This document shows, piece after piece, positions 6,959-15,321 of a stretch of 61,477 nt of DNA. Location: positions 1-61,477 of the forward strand of contig DATLRX010000017.1 of NCBI GenBank assembly GCA_035534435.1, read 5' to 3'. The position numbers and the translations under genes are program-made. Numbering within the stretch: position 1 is the first letter of the stretch; every line of letters starts with the position of its first letter. This DNA comes from Palsa-851 sp035534435. GTDB lineage: Bacteria > Chloroflexota > Dormibacteria > Aeolococcales > Aeolococcaceae. The notes below the pieces were generated by a model, which did no database searches, had not been told where the DNA came from, and saw only the letters and a list, made by a program, of their open reading frames with translations.

Positions 6959-8245
6959 TCAGACGGGCGTTGCCGCGAGGCTCGTGACAGCCTCCTCGAT
7001 GACGCGGAGTGCTCGATCGAGGTCCTCCTCGCCGATCACCAGCGGGGGCTGCACGCGCAAGACATTGCCGAAGGCCCCGCCGACGCCGATCAGAACACCG
7101 CGCTCGCGGCAGTGACGCTTCACCGCGGCTGCCTCCGTGGACGCCGGCTCCTTGGTTGCTCGATCACGCACCAGCTCGACACCGATCATCAGCCCGGTCC
7201 CGCGAACGTCACCGATGAGCTCGCTCTCATCCGCGAAGGCTTCAAGACGGCTCATGACCATGCTGCCGAGGCGGGCGGCACGCTCCGGAAGGTGCTCCTC
7301 GACGAGCATGTCGATCGTCGCGACGCCTGCGGCGCACGACACCGGGTTCCCACCGAACGTCGTCATATGGTCTCCCGGCTCGAACGCGTCTGCGACATCC
7401 TCCCGGGCGATGAAGGCGCCGAGCGGGAAACCGCTGGCGATGCCTTTGGCCATGGTCATGATGTCGGGCTCCACGCCGTACGCCTCGATCGCGAACATGT
7501 GGCCGCTCCGCCCGAATCCGCTCTGCACCTCGTCGACGATGAGCAGGATCCCCTTGGCGTCGAGGATCTCCTTGACTCGCGCGAGGTATCCGTCGGGCAG
7601 CGGAATCATGCCCCCCTCACCGATGATCGGCTCCACGATGAAAGCTGCGACATCATCGCTGGTGTCGTAGCGGATCACGTCGTCGACCGCGTCGGCGCAC
7701 GCCAGCGAGCACGTTCCCGAGCACATCCGGCAGCGATACGGGTTGGGAGTCGGGGCAAACCCGATCCCCGCGATCTGCGCGCCGCCGCCATGCTTGCGCA
7801 GCGAATTGCCGGTGACCGCAAGGGCGCCTGCCGTGCGCCCGTGAAACGAGCCCTGCAGTGCGATGATCTCGCGACGGCCGGTGAACACGCGCGCGAGGCG
7901 CAGCGCGCCTTCGACGGCCTCGGCGCCGCTGTTGCCGAAGAACGTCTTCTGCAGGCGTCCGGGGGTGATCTCCGCAAGGCGCTCCGCGAGGTCGGCAACG
8001 ATCGGGATGTGATAGACGTACGAGCACGAGTGGACGATCTTGTCCATCTGCCGTTTCGCGGCCTCGGCGACCTTCGGAGGCACGTGCCCGGCGTTGACGA
8101 CGCCGATGCCCGAGTAGAGGTCCGTGTACTCCGTCCCGTCGGTGGCGGTCACCGTCGCCCCGCGTGCGCGCTCGATGGTGATCGGCTCGACTCCCGCAAG
8201 CGCGCTCGTATTGACGTAGCGACGGTATTTCTCGACGGTGTCCAT
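6959..8245 (-). CDS. class III aminotransferase, GABA/diamine type
   Basis: A 428-residue PLP enzyme of the GabT/ornithine aminotransferase class. It shows the NSGAEAVEGAL phosphate-binding loop, DEVQSGFGRSG with the PLP-ring Asp, and MAKGIASGFPLGA with the Schiff-base Lys. It transfers an omega-amino group (probably of GABA or a diamine) to a keto acid in the cytoplasm. Residues 172-183 hold four Cys spaced C-x2-C-x3-C-x3-C, unusual for GabT and possibly a metal site. It follows the regulator gene by 15 bases on the same strand and forms part of an amine-catabolism cluster. Substrate assignment rests on context. Confidence 0.85.
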   Translation of the reverse strand: MDTVEKYRRYVNTSALAGVEPITIERARGATVTATDGTEYTDLYSGIGVVNAGHVPPKVAEAAKRQMDKIVHSCSYVYHIPIVADLAERLAEITPGRLQKTFFGNSGAEAVEGALRLARVFTGRREIIALQGSFHGRTAGALAVTGNSLRKHGGGAQIAGIGFAPTPNPYRCRMCSGTCSLACADAVDDVIRYDTSDDVAAFIVEPIIGEGGMIPLPDGYLARVKEILDAKGILLIVDEVQSGFGRSGHMFAIEAYGVEPDIMTMAKGIASGFPLGAFIAREDVADAFEPGDHMTTFGGNPVSCAAGVATIDMLVEEHLPERAARLGSMVMSRLEAFADESELIGDVRGTGLMIGVELVRDRATKEPASTEAAAVKRHCRERGVLIGVGGAFGNVLRVQPPLVIGEEDLDRALRVIEEAVTSLAATPV

Positions 8246-8260
8246 GACGGCGCGCTCCTC

Positions 8261-9037
8261 TCAGAAGGTCGGTGGTGTGTTGACCCAGAACAGGCGGGTC
8301 GTATCGTTCGAGTGGTTGGTCCAGCGATGGCGCTGGGCACTGCGGAAATACAGGGTGTCGCCGGGCTCGATGTGGTAGTGCTCGGTCTCTTCGAGCCACA
8401 CGTCGAGCTCGCCGCTCAGCACATAGATCGCCTCCTCGCCGTCGTGCGAATAGGCGCCACCGCTCCCGCCGCCCGGAGCGACGCTGAAGATGTCGATCTC
8501 GAGCACGGCATCCGGAAACATGACCAGGTCCTCGATCTCGACACGGTCGAAACCGCGGAGGCGGCGGCGCTCGGTCGCGCGCACCAGCTTCGGCCCGGCG
8601 GTCCCCGCCGGCACGGCACCGAAGAACTCGAGCAAGGTGCCGCCGTACGCCGATGCGACGCGCTGGAGCAGCGACACCGACGGCTCGGCGAGCCCGCGCT
8701 CCACGAGGCTGAGGTACGAGGCGGAGATGCCCGCGCGTTCGGCTGCGTGACGGAGGGAGAGGCTGCGCTTGGTCCGTGCGGCGCGGAGCCGCTTGCCGAC
8801 GACCGGATCCTCGGGAACCGACTCACCTGCCATGAGGGAGCGCAGCGCCGGAGGCGCGTAGCCACGGGTCAGCAGCGCGCGCACATCGCGAAGCCGTGCG
8901 ACGTCATCGGACGTGTAGCGACGATGCCGGCCCCCGGCGCGATCAGGACGCACCAGTCCCTTGCGCTCCCACGCACGGAGCGTCGACGGGCTCACGCCGA
9001 CCCGGCGCGCGACCTCACCGATGCGTATGTCGTCCAT
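8261..9037 (-). CDS. MerR-XRE-cupin regulator of the amine cluster
   Basis: A 258-residue protein with three domains. A MerR-type winged HTH fills residues 1-70 (IGEVARRVGVSPSTLRAWERKG). A second HTH of XRE type fills about 79-140 (RLRAARTKRSLSLRHAAERAG, SYLSLVERG). A cupin fills about 185-258, with SHDGEEAIYVLSGEL and the GDTLYF turn. XRE-cupin proteins such as PuuR control putrescine use, the cupin sensing a small ligand. The extra MerR head is unusual. It is divergent from the PuuB-like oxidase (79 bases between starts) and upstream of the aminotransferase, so it probably regulates both. Repressor versus activator is not known. Confidence 0.85.
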   Translation of the reverse strand: MDDIRIGEVARRVGVSPSTLRAWERKGLVRPDRAGGRHRRYTSDDVARLRDVRALLTRGYAPPALRSLMAGESVPEDPVVGKRLRAARTKRSLSLRHAAERAGISASYLSLVERGLAEPSVSLLQRVASAYGGTLLEFFGAVPAGTAGPKLVRATERRRLRGFDRVEIEDLVMFPDAVLEIDIFSVAPGGGSGGAYSHDGEEAIYVLSGELDVWLEETEHYHIEPGDTLYFRSAQRHRWTNHSNDTTRLFWVNTPPTF

Positions 9038-9116
9038 GGGGACTCCTCACCGCGGGTCGAAGGTGGCAGCAGGTACGCTGTCCCGCCTGGTCGAACTTGT
9101 CATTGTTGAGTAGCTT

Positions 9117-10430
9117 ATGACCCTCTGGTCGCCGCCTAGCCCGCCCGGCGCGCGTGTCGCACCGCTCGCGGAGGACTATCGCGAGACGCCACTGTGGTGG
9201 GACGACACCGCGTTTCCGACACTGCAGGAGGCGGCGTTGCCGCGGAGCGCTGACGCGGTCATCCTCGGCGCAGGCTTTACCGGTCTCAGCGCTGCGGCGA
9301 AGCTCGTCGCGCATGGCAAACACGTCGTCGTGGTTGACAGCGGCGCGCTCGGCGAAGGAGCGAGCGGACGCAACGCCGGGATGATCCACGCAGGTGTCCG
9401 ACGCGACGCGGCGACGCTCGAACGCCGCCACGGTGCCGCCGGCCGCGCGCTGCACGACGCGAGCGTCGAGGCGTACGCGTTCGTTGCTCGAACCGCCGCG
9501 GCGGTGGCGCCCGATGCCGCCTACACGCAGTGCGGATGGCTGCATCTCGCTCATCGACCGTCGCGCATGAAACACCTCCGCGCCGACGAGGTGGAACGTC
9601 GCGAGCACCTCGGCGAGGCGACGGTCATGCTCGAGTCGGCCGCGCTCGAGGCGGAGGCGCCATGCCGCGGCTTCCACGGCGGCATGCTCACCAACGACGG
9701 CGCGAGCATCCATCCCGCGCGGTACCTGTCCGGTCTGGCGCGCGCCGTCCTCGGCGACGGCGCCGAGGTCCATGCCCACACGCGTGCGACGTCGATCGAG
9801 GCATCCGGCGCGGGATCGATCGTGCGCACGGAGCGCGGTGACATCAGCGCCGGGGAGGTCCTCGTCGCCACCAACGGCTACACCGATGCAGCGGCGCCGT
9901 GGGCGAGACGCAGGATCATCCCGATCGGGAGCTACATCATCGCGACGGAGCCGCTCGGCGACGCGCGCGCCGCGGATATCAGCCCGCACCGGCGAATGAT
10001 GAGTGACACACGTCATTTCCTTCACTACTGGCGCCTCTCACCCGACGGACGCCTGGTATTCGGCGGGCGTACCAGCTTTGTCCCGATGAGCGTGCAGACG
10101 GCGCGGGACCGCCTGTACTCGGCGATGATCGGGATGTATCCGCAGCTGGCCGGTGTGCGGCTCAGCCACGCGTGGACTGGCAATGTGGGTTTCACCTTCG
10201 ACCAGCTGCCGCACCTCACACGCCTCGACGGCATCACCTACGCGATGGGGTACTGCGGCGCGGGTGTGGCGATGGGCAGCTGGATGGGAACGCTGGCCGG
10301 CGAGTGGATGGCCAGGGGTGCCAGGCCGGCGTTTGCCGATCTCCGCTTTCCGCGGATGCCGGGCTACCGGGGGCACCCCTGGTTCCTCCCTCTCGTCGGC
10401 GTGTATTACTCCTTGCTCGACAGGTTCTGA
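9117..10430 (+). CDS. FAD-dependent amine oxidase/dehydrogenase, PuuB/DAO type
   Basis: A 437-residue FAD protein of the DAO family. The Rossmann motif ILGAGFTGLSAA begins near residue 49, an acidic strand end and EGASGRNAGM follow (typical of PuuB-like gamma-glutamylputrescine oxidases), and a C-terminal FAD contact reads MGYCGAGVAMG. The family oxidises secondary or primary amines. With an APC permease, aminoaldehyde dehydrogenase and GabT-type enzymes around it, a polyamine or related amine is the likely substrate; no gamma-glutamylputrescine synthetase is in the window. The ATG at 9117 is used. Its last 25 bases overlap the convergent permease gene. Confidence 0.85.
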   Translation: MTLWSPPSPPGARVAPLAEDYRETPLWWDDTAFPTLQEAALPRSADAVILGAGFTGLSAAAKLVAHGKHVVVVDSGALGEGASGRNAGMIHAGVRRDAATLERRHGAAGRALHDASVEAYAFVARTAAAVAPDAAYTQCGWLHLAHRPSRMKHLRADEVERREHLGEATVMLESAALEAEAPCRGFHGGMLTNDGASIHPARYLSGLARAVLGDGAEVHAHTRATSIEASGAGSIVRTERGDISAGEVLVATNGYTDAAAPWARRRIIPIGSYIIATEPLGDARAADISPHRRMMSDTRHFLHYWRLSPDGRLVFGGRTSFVPMSVQTARDRLYSAMIGMYPQLAGVRLSHAWTGNVGFTFDQLPHLTRLDGITYAMGYCGAGVAMGSWMGTLAGEWMARGARPAFADLRFPRMPGYRGHPWFLPLVGVYYSLLDRF

Positions 10431-12025
10431 GCGGGGTCGGCCACGGCGGCCGGATCCACCGTCGCTCCGGGAGTCGTGAGGGCCGCGGCGGCGCCGGCGA
10501 GCTCCATGGTCCCTGTGCCCCGGACGAACGCCATGAGCTGACCGTTCTTCTTCACGTAGGACACGGTCTTCGTACGGAAGAAGCCGTTCTTGTTGATCAC
10601 GGCGGCGACGATCGTCAACGGGATACCAAGCGCGAAGGTGATGAGCACGGGCGCGGCGGTGCCGATGTCATCGGAGAAGGCCGTCCCCGCCGGGAACACC
10701 ACCTCGTAGCCGATCCAGAACAGGAAGATCCCGCCGATGAAAGGGAGTAATCCGGCAAGGAAGAACAGCGAAACCTTGGTCAGCAGCACCTTGCGGAATG
10801 CCCAGGCACAGGCGATGCCGGTGATCCCGTAGTAGAAGGCGACGAGCACGCCGATCTCGAGGATCAGGTTGCCGAACACGTTGTTAACGCTGCCGATGAA
10901 CGTGCTGGCAACCACGACGATCGAGAGCGCGGTCGTGACGAGGGTGCCGATCCATGGGGTCTGCCAGCTCTTGTGCACGATCCCGAAGATCTTCGGGAAC
11001 ACGCCGTCGCGGGACATCGAGAACGACAGACGGCTCGAGGGCAGCAGCGTCGTCTGCAACGTTGCGACTGTGGAGGAGAGGACCGCGAGGATCATCAGGT
11101 AGGTGATCGGTGTGGTGCTCAGTCCCTGCGCGAAAAAGTAGAGGATGTCGCCCCCGTTCGTGCCGATGTTGTTGAGATCCTTCGCGGAGGTGACCATATC
11201 GATCGCCGTCGCCGACACCAGGAAGAGCACGAGCAGCACGACCATGCTGATGAGGCCCGCGTAGCCGGGGGTCGTCTCGGCGTCCTTGGACTCCTCGTTG
11301 ACGTTCGCCGCGGTGTCCCAACCCCAGAAGAAGAACACGCCCAGCGCGGCTCCGGCGGCGAGGCCGTCGATCGACCCGAGCGCTCCGGGGTTGAACCAGT
11401 TGGCCTGCACCGGCTGGGTCGCGGGATGTCCTCCGATCACTTTGACGAACGCGGCGATGCAGAACGCGACGACGATGAGGTACTCGATCGCCAGCAGGAC
11501 CCACTGGAAGTTCGCGGTGAGCCGGATGCCACGCACGACCATGAACGTGACGAAGAGCAGCCACAGCACGCCGACCGCTGCGATCCAGAACTGGCTTCCC
11601 GCCGCGTCGGAACTGATCCAGCCGAAGCTCTGGAGCAGTTGCAGCGTGTACGCGCCGGCGATGAGCGGCGCTGCCGCGCAGAACAGGACATTGGCGCAGA
11701 GCTGCACCCACCCACCGAACCATCCGACGTACGGGCTCAGCGTCCGGCTGACCCACGAGTAGGACGCCCCGCAGTTGGGGTCCATGCGGTTCAGGTAGTA
11801 GTAGGCGAGCGCGATGAACAGCACCGGGACGAAGCTCACCAGGATGGCCGCGGGCGAGGCCGCACCGACGGCGACAAAGAGCACCGCGATCGTCGCGGCG
11901 AGGCTGTAGGCCGGCGCGACACTCGACGTCGCGATGATGGTGGCGTCAAACAAGTTCAGCGTGTTGGTCTTCAGCTCGGAGACCACGTGTTTGCCGTGAA
12001 CGATCGGCTCCGCTAACGACGCCAT
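10406..12025 (-). CDS. APC-family amino acid/amine permease
   Basis: A 539-residue permease with about 12-13 transmembrane helices of the amino acid-polyamine-organocation superfamily. The first helix has the typical break (FDATIIATSSVAPAYSLA), and GASYSWVSRTLSPYVGWFGGW is the family's TM3 region. The C-terminal cytoplasmic tail has about 50 residues. It would import an amino acid or amine by ion coupling. It is last in a minus-strand operon after the aldehyde dehydrogenase (42-base gap), so it probably feeds the pathway encoded by its neighbours. Exact substrate unknown. Confidence 0.85.
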   Translation of the reverse strand: MASLAEPIVHGKHVVSELKTNTLNLFDATIIATSSVAPAYSLAATIAVLFVAVGAASPAAILVSFVPVLFIALAYYYLNRMDPNCGASYSWVSRTLSPYVGWFGGWVQLCANVLFCAAAPLIAGAYTLQLLQSFGWISSDAAGSQFWIAAVGVLWLLFVTFMVVRGIRLTANFQWVLLAIEYLIVVAFCIAAFVKVIGGHPATQPVQANWFNPGALGSIDGLAAGAALGVFFFWGWDTAANVNEESKDAETTPGYAGLISMVVLLVLFLVSATAIDMVTSAKDLNNIGTNGGDILYFFAQGLSTTPITYLMILAVLSSTVATLQTTLLPSSRLSFSMSRDGVFPKIFGIVHKSWQTPWIGTLVTTALSIVVVASTFIGSVNNVFGNLILEIGVLVAFYYGITGIACAWAFRKVLLTKVSLFFLAGLLPFIGGIFLFWIGYEVVFPAGTAFSDDIGTAAPVLITFALGIPLTIVAAVINKNGFFRTKTVSYVKKNGQLMAFVRGTGTMELAGAAAALTTPGATVDPAAVADPAQNLSSKE

Positions 12026-12067
12026 GTCTTCCTCCTCACCATGTCCTCCTCGGTCGAGCCTGGATCG

Positions 12068-13510
12068 TCAGGCTTCGATGTTGCTCATCACGTGTTTGAT
12101 CCGGGTGTAATCCTCGAATCCGTACATCGAGAGATCCTTGCCGTACCCGGAATGCTTGTAGCCACCGTGCGGCATCTCCGACACAAGCGGGATGTGCGTG
12201 TTGATCCAGACGCAGCCGAAGTCGAGCGCGCGCGCCATGCGCATCGCACGCCCATGGTCTCTCGTCCAGACGCTCGACGCGAGACCGTACTCGACGCCGT
12301 TGGCCCACTCGAGCGCCTTGGCCTCGTCGTCGAATCGCTGCACGGTGATGACCGGGCCGAAGATCTCGCGCTGGATGAGGTCGTCGTTCTGCCGAAGGCC
12401 GGAGATCACCGTCGCCTCGTGGAAGTAGCCACGTGAGCCGACGCGATGCCCGCCGGCGACGACGTCGGCGTGCGATGGCGCGCCTTCGACAAGCTCGCTG
12501 ACGCGCTCGAGCTGACGGGCGTTGTTGAGCGGTCCGAAGGCGACCTCGTCGTCATCGGGCATACCGGTCTTGCTGGCCGCGGCCTGCTCGACGAGCGCGG
12601 CGACGAGCTCGTCGTGAATCGATTCCGATGCCAGCACCCGGGTGGCGGCGGTGCAGTCCTGGCCGGCGTTGAAATAGCCGGCCATCGCGACCGTCTCCGC
12701 GGTGGAGGCGATGTCGGCATCATCGAAGACGATCACCGGCGCCTTGCCACCCAGCTCGAGGTGGACCCGCTTGAGATCGCCCGCGGCAGCCTTGGCGACC
12801 TCGAGCCCGGCACGAACGCTGCCGGTGATCGACGCCATCGCGGGGATCTTGTGGCTCACCAGCGCGGCGCCGGTGCCCGGGTCGCCGCAGATGACGTTGA
12901 AGACGCCCGGTGGCAGGAACTCGGCCATGATCTCCGCCATGAGCAGGGTGGTGACCGGTGTGGTGTCGGACGGCTTGAGGACCACCGTGTTGCCTGCCGC
13001 GATCGCCGGCGCCCACTTCCAGATGGCCATCACCATCGGGTAGTTCCACGGGGTCACCTGAGCGCAGACACCGACCGGCTCGCGGCGGATCATCGACGTG
13101 TGTCCGGTCATGTACTCGCCGGCACTCCTGCCCTCGAGGATCCGCGCGCAGCCGGCGAAGAAGCGCACCGGATCGATCAGCTGCGGGATCTCCTCGGACC
13201 GGGTCATCCCGATCGGCTTGCCGGTGTTCTCGCACTCCAGCGCGACGAACTCCTCGGCGCGCTGCTCGAACGCGTCGGCGATACGCAGCAGCGCCATGCT
13301 CCGGTCCTTCGGCGTTGTGTCACGCCAGCCACCGAACGCCCGCTGCGCGGCCTTCAGCGCGGCATCGACATCGGCGGCGCTCGATATCGGGGCGCGCGCG
13401 AATTCCTCGCCCGTGGCGGGGTTGATGAGCGGTGTCGACTCGTCTGACGTGGCGTCGCGATGCTCACCGTCGACGAAGTTGCGCAGTGTCCGTGTCGCAA
13501 CAGCACTCAT
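12068..13510 (-). CDS. aminobutyraldehyde dehydrogenase-like (NAD-dependent ALDH)
   Basis: A 480-residue aldehyde dehydrogenase. It has the TPWNYPM motif, the NAD-binding VLKPSDTTP, the general-base Glu in HLELGGKAP and the catalytic Cys in FNAGQDCTAATR. FNAGQDC and the C-terminal YKHSGYGKDLS are typical of gamma-aminobutyraldehyde and betaine aldehyde dehydrogenases. It would oxidise 4-aminobutyraldehyde to GABA, which the aminotransferases could then use. Its start overlaps the stop of the upstream aminotransferase by 4 bases (ATGA), indicating translational coupling. Confidence 0.88.
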   Translation of the reverse strand: MSAVATRTLRNFVDGEHRDATSDESTPLINPATGEEFARAPISSAADVDAALKAAQRAFGGWRDTTPKDRSMALLRIADAFEQRAEEFVALECENTGKPIGMTRSEEIPQLIDPVRFFAGCARILEGRSAGEYMTGHTSMIRREPVGVCAQVTPWNYPMVMAIWKWAPAIAAGNTVVLKPSDTTPVTTLLMAEIMAEFLPPGVFNVICGDPGTGAALVSHKIPAMASITGSVRAGLEVAKAAAGDLKRVHLELGGKAPVIVFDDADIASTAETVAMAGYFNAGQDCTAATRVLASESIHDELVAALVEQAAASKTGMPDDDEVAFGPLNNARQLERVSELVEGAPSHADVVAGGHRVGSRGYFHEATVISGLRQNDDLIQREIFGPVITVQRFDDEAKALEWANGVEYGLASSVWTRDHGRAMRMARALDFGCVWINTHIPLVSEMPHGGYKHSGYGKDLSMYGFEDYTRIKHVMSNIEA

Positions 13511-14877
13511 GACTGAAGATCCTTCGCAAGCTCGCGGAAGTTGTCGACGTAGCGGCGGACGTCGTCCGACGAGTGCTGTACGGAGAGCGTCCAGTTCTCC
13601 TCGGCGCCCGGTGCCATCAGCACGCCGCGGTTCGTCTGATAGAGCCAGGAGATGTACGCGAGCGACTTGTTCATCGCGGCATAGTCGCGGTAGTTGCGCA
13701 CCGGGTCCTTGCGGTACGTCACGCAGCCGCGGGCTCCCATCGAGACCACGTGGAAGGGGAGCTCGTACTCCGACATCACGTCGCGGAGTCCGCCGCTCAA
13801 CTCCTCGGTGAGCGCATCGAGGTGCGCATATGCCGGACCGGTCAGCACTTCGAGCAACGTGGCGCGGGACGCTGCGGTGGTGAGGGGGTTGCCATTGAAG
13901 GTTCCCAGCTGCGCGACGGTGCCGTCGCTGATCTTGGCCATGATGTCAGCTCGCCCACCGACCGCACCGCAGGGCAGGCCGCCGCCGATCGCCTTGGCCA
14001 GGCAGACGATGTCCGGCACGACACCGAATCGCTCGGTGGCACCGCCCGGCGCGATCGTGACGCCCGTCTTCACCTCGTCGAAGATCGCGACCGCACCGTG
14101 GCGATGCGCCGTCTCGACGACCCCCGCGAGGTATCCGTCCTCGGGGAGCACGAAGCCGATGTTCATCATCGCCGGCTCGACGATGACGCCCGCGATCTGT
14201 CCGGGATGCGCGGCGAACGCGCGCTCCAGCGCGTCGAGGTCGTTGAAGCCGACGACGATCGTCAGAGCGACCGTGGACGCGGGAATGCCCGCCGTCATGG
14301 GCACGGAGTTCGGCGAGTCGGAGTCACCCGCGAGGTCGATCGCCGGCTCCACCGACACGAGCAGTGCGTCGTGGTGGCCGTGATACGAGGCCTCGATCTT
14401 GATGATGCCCTCACGACCGGTGAAGCCTCGCGCAAGGCGAACCGCATCCAGGGTCGACTCGGTGCCACTGTTCGTGAAGCGCCACTGTGGCTGGTGGAAC
14501 CGGCGCGCCAGCTCGCGCGCGACGACGATGTTCTCCTCGACGGGCTGTGCGAAATGCGTCCCGCGATGGAGCTGCGCGTCGACGGCTGCCACGATTGCCG
14601 GGTGCGCATGGCCGACAACCATGACGCCAAAGCCGTTGTGGAAGTCGACGTACTCGTTGCCGTCGACGTCCCAGACCTTGCTGCCCAGCCCGTGATCGAT
14701 GAACACCGGCTGCGGCGGCGTGTCCTGGAACGAGCTCGGCACGCCGCGCGGAATGAACTCCTGGGCTTCCTTCCAGAGCTCACGCGAACGCCCGCGCTTC
14801 GAGCGGAAGACCTCCTCCTCGCGAGCTGTCAGTGCCGCCACGTGCTCCGAAGCGACGTCACCCGTGTTGGTGCCCAT
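13507..14877 (-). CDS. class III aminotransferase, glutamate-semialdehyde-aminomutase-like
   Basis: A 456-residue PLP enzyme. It has TNSGTESTLDAVRLARG, SYHGHHD, IFDEVKTGVT and the lysine motif CLAKAIGGGLPCGAVGG. It resembles GSA-type aminotransferases but is not the haem enzyme, which is the hemL at 30899. First gene of a three-gene operon with the aldehyde dehydrogenase and permease, it probably transaminates an amine-derived substrate. The start at 14875-14877 lies about a dozen bases after GGAGG; a longer in-frame start at 14961 would run through the upstream inverted repeat and is unlikely. Confidence 0.82.
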   Translation of the reverse strand: MGTNTGDVASEHVAALTAREEEVFRSKRGRSRELWKEAQEFIPRGVPSSFQDTPPQPVFIDHGLGSKVWDVDGNEYVDFHNGFGVMVVGHAHPAIVAAVDAQLHRGTHFAQPVEENIVVARELARRFHQPQWRFTNSGTESTLDAVRLARGFTGREGIIKIEASYHGHHDALLVSVEPAIDLAGDSDSPNSVPMTAGIPASTVALTIVVGFNDLDALERAFAAHPGQIAGVIVEPAMMNIGFVLPEDGYLAGVVETAHRHGAVAIFDEVKTGVTIAPGGATERFGVVPDIVCLAKAIGGGLPCGAVGGRADIMAKISDGTVAQLGTFNGNPLTTAASRATLLEVLTGPAYAHLDALTEELSGGLRDVMSEYELPFHVVSMGARGCVTYRKDPVRNYRDYAAMNKSLAYISWLYQTNRGVLMAPGAEENWTLSVQHSSDDVRRYVDNFRELAKDLQS

Positions 14878-14918
14878 ATGGTCCTGGTCCCTCCAGACAG
14901 CCCCGTGGATGCAGAGAA

Positions 14919-14941
14919 ATCCTACTGAACGCCTGTAGGAT
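14919..14941. promoter_or_regulatory. perfect 7-bp inverted repeat, candidate operator
   Basis: ATCCTAC (14919-14925) and GTAGGAT (14935-14941) flank a 9-base spacer, 41 bases upstream of the aminotransferase start. Read on the minus strand, one half contains TAGGAT, a plausible -10. A dimeric regulator bound here would cover the promoter of the aminotransferase-dehydrogenase-permease operon. The rest of 14942-15006 shows nothing further. Confidence 0.45.
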
Positions 14942-15006
14942 CCGCGCAACGTTAGACGCAAACGGTGGGGACCGTCAAGCGCCCGGCAGCGCCCTTCGCA
15001 TGCTGG

Positions 15007-15321
15007 TTACCGCCAGTCGACTCGCGTGACCTGACCGTCGAGGATCTCGACGTCACGGGTTGCGCACGGTCCCTCCGCCCAGAGGGTCCACGTCCCGGCC
15101 TCGAGTGACGGGAACAGCGCGACGGGTACAACGGTTCCGTGCAGAGTCCGCTCGTGCACGCCGGTGTGGGTGCGGGCATCCGGGCGCCCTGCGCGACTGA
15201 CCTCCGGCTCGGTGCCGAGAAGCGCTGCCGGCACCACCACCAGCAGCGCTCCGGCCCCCCCGCCGATGTCGAGCACCGCCGGCCCGCTCAGGGCGCTGCC
15301 GGCGGACTCGCTCTCGGTCAT
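15007..15321 (-). CDS. small conserved hypothetical protein
   Basis: A 104-residue protein beginning with a short disordered stretch. GPAVLDIGGGAGALLVVVP, ARTHTGVHERT and FPSLEAGTWTLW follow, a pattern I associate with small beta-rich proteins of unknown function common in actinobacteria. The glycine stretch is not a methyltransferase motif in context. Its start overlaps the DUF4331 stop by 4 bases, so it is the last gene of the sigma factor-Rieske-DUF4331 operon. Confidence 0.65.
   Translation of the reverse strand: MTESESAGSALSGPAVLDIGGGAGALLVVVPAALLGTEPEVSRAGRPDARTHTGVHERTLHGTVVPVALFPSLEAGTWTLWAEGPCATRDVEILDGQVTRVDWR

Noticed and set aside
7112..9109. A 665-residue plus-strand ORF
   Set aside because: It is the antisense of the aminotransferase and regulator genes, with Arg/His-rich, non-conserved sequence typical of GC-rich antisense frames.
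13507..14877. Second hemL
   Set aside because: GSA-aminomutase-like, but it sits in an amine operon and the true hemL with full motifs is at 30899-32191.
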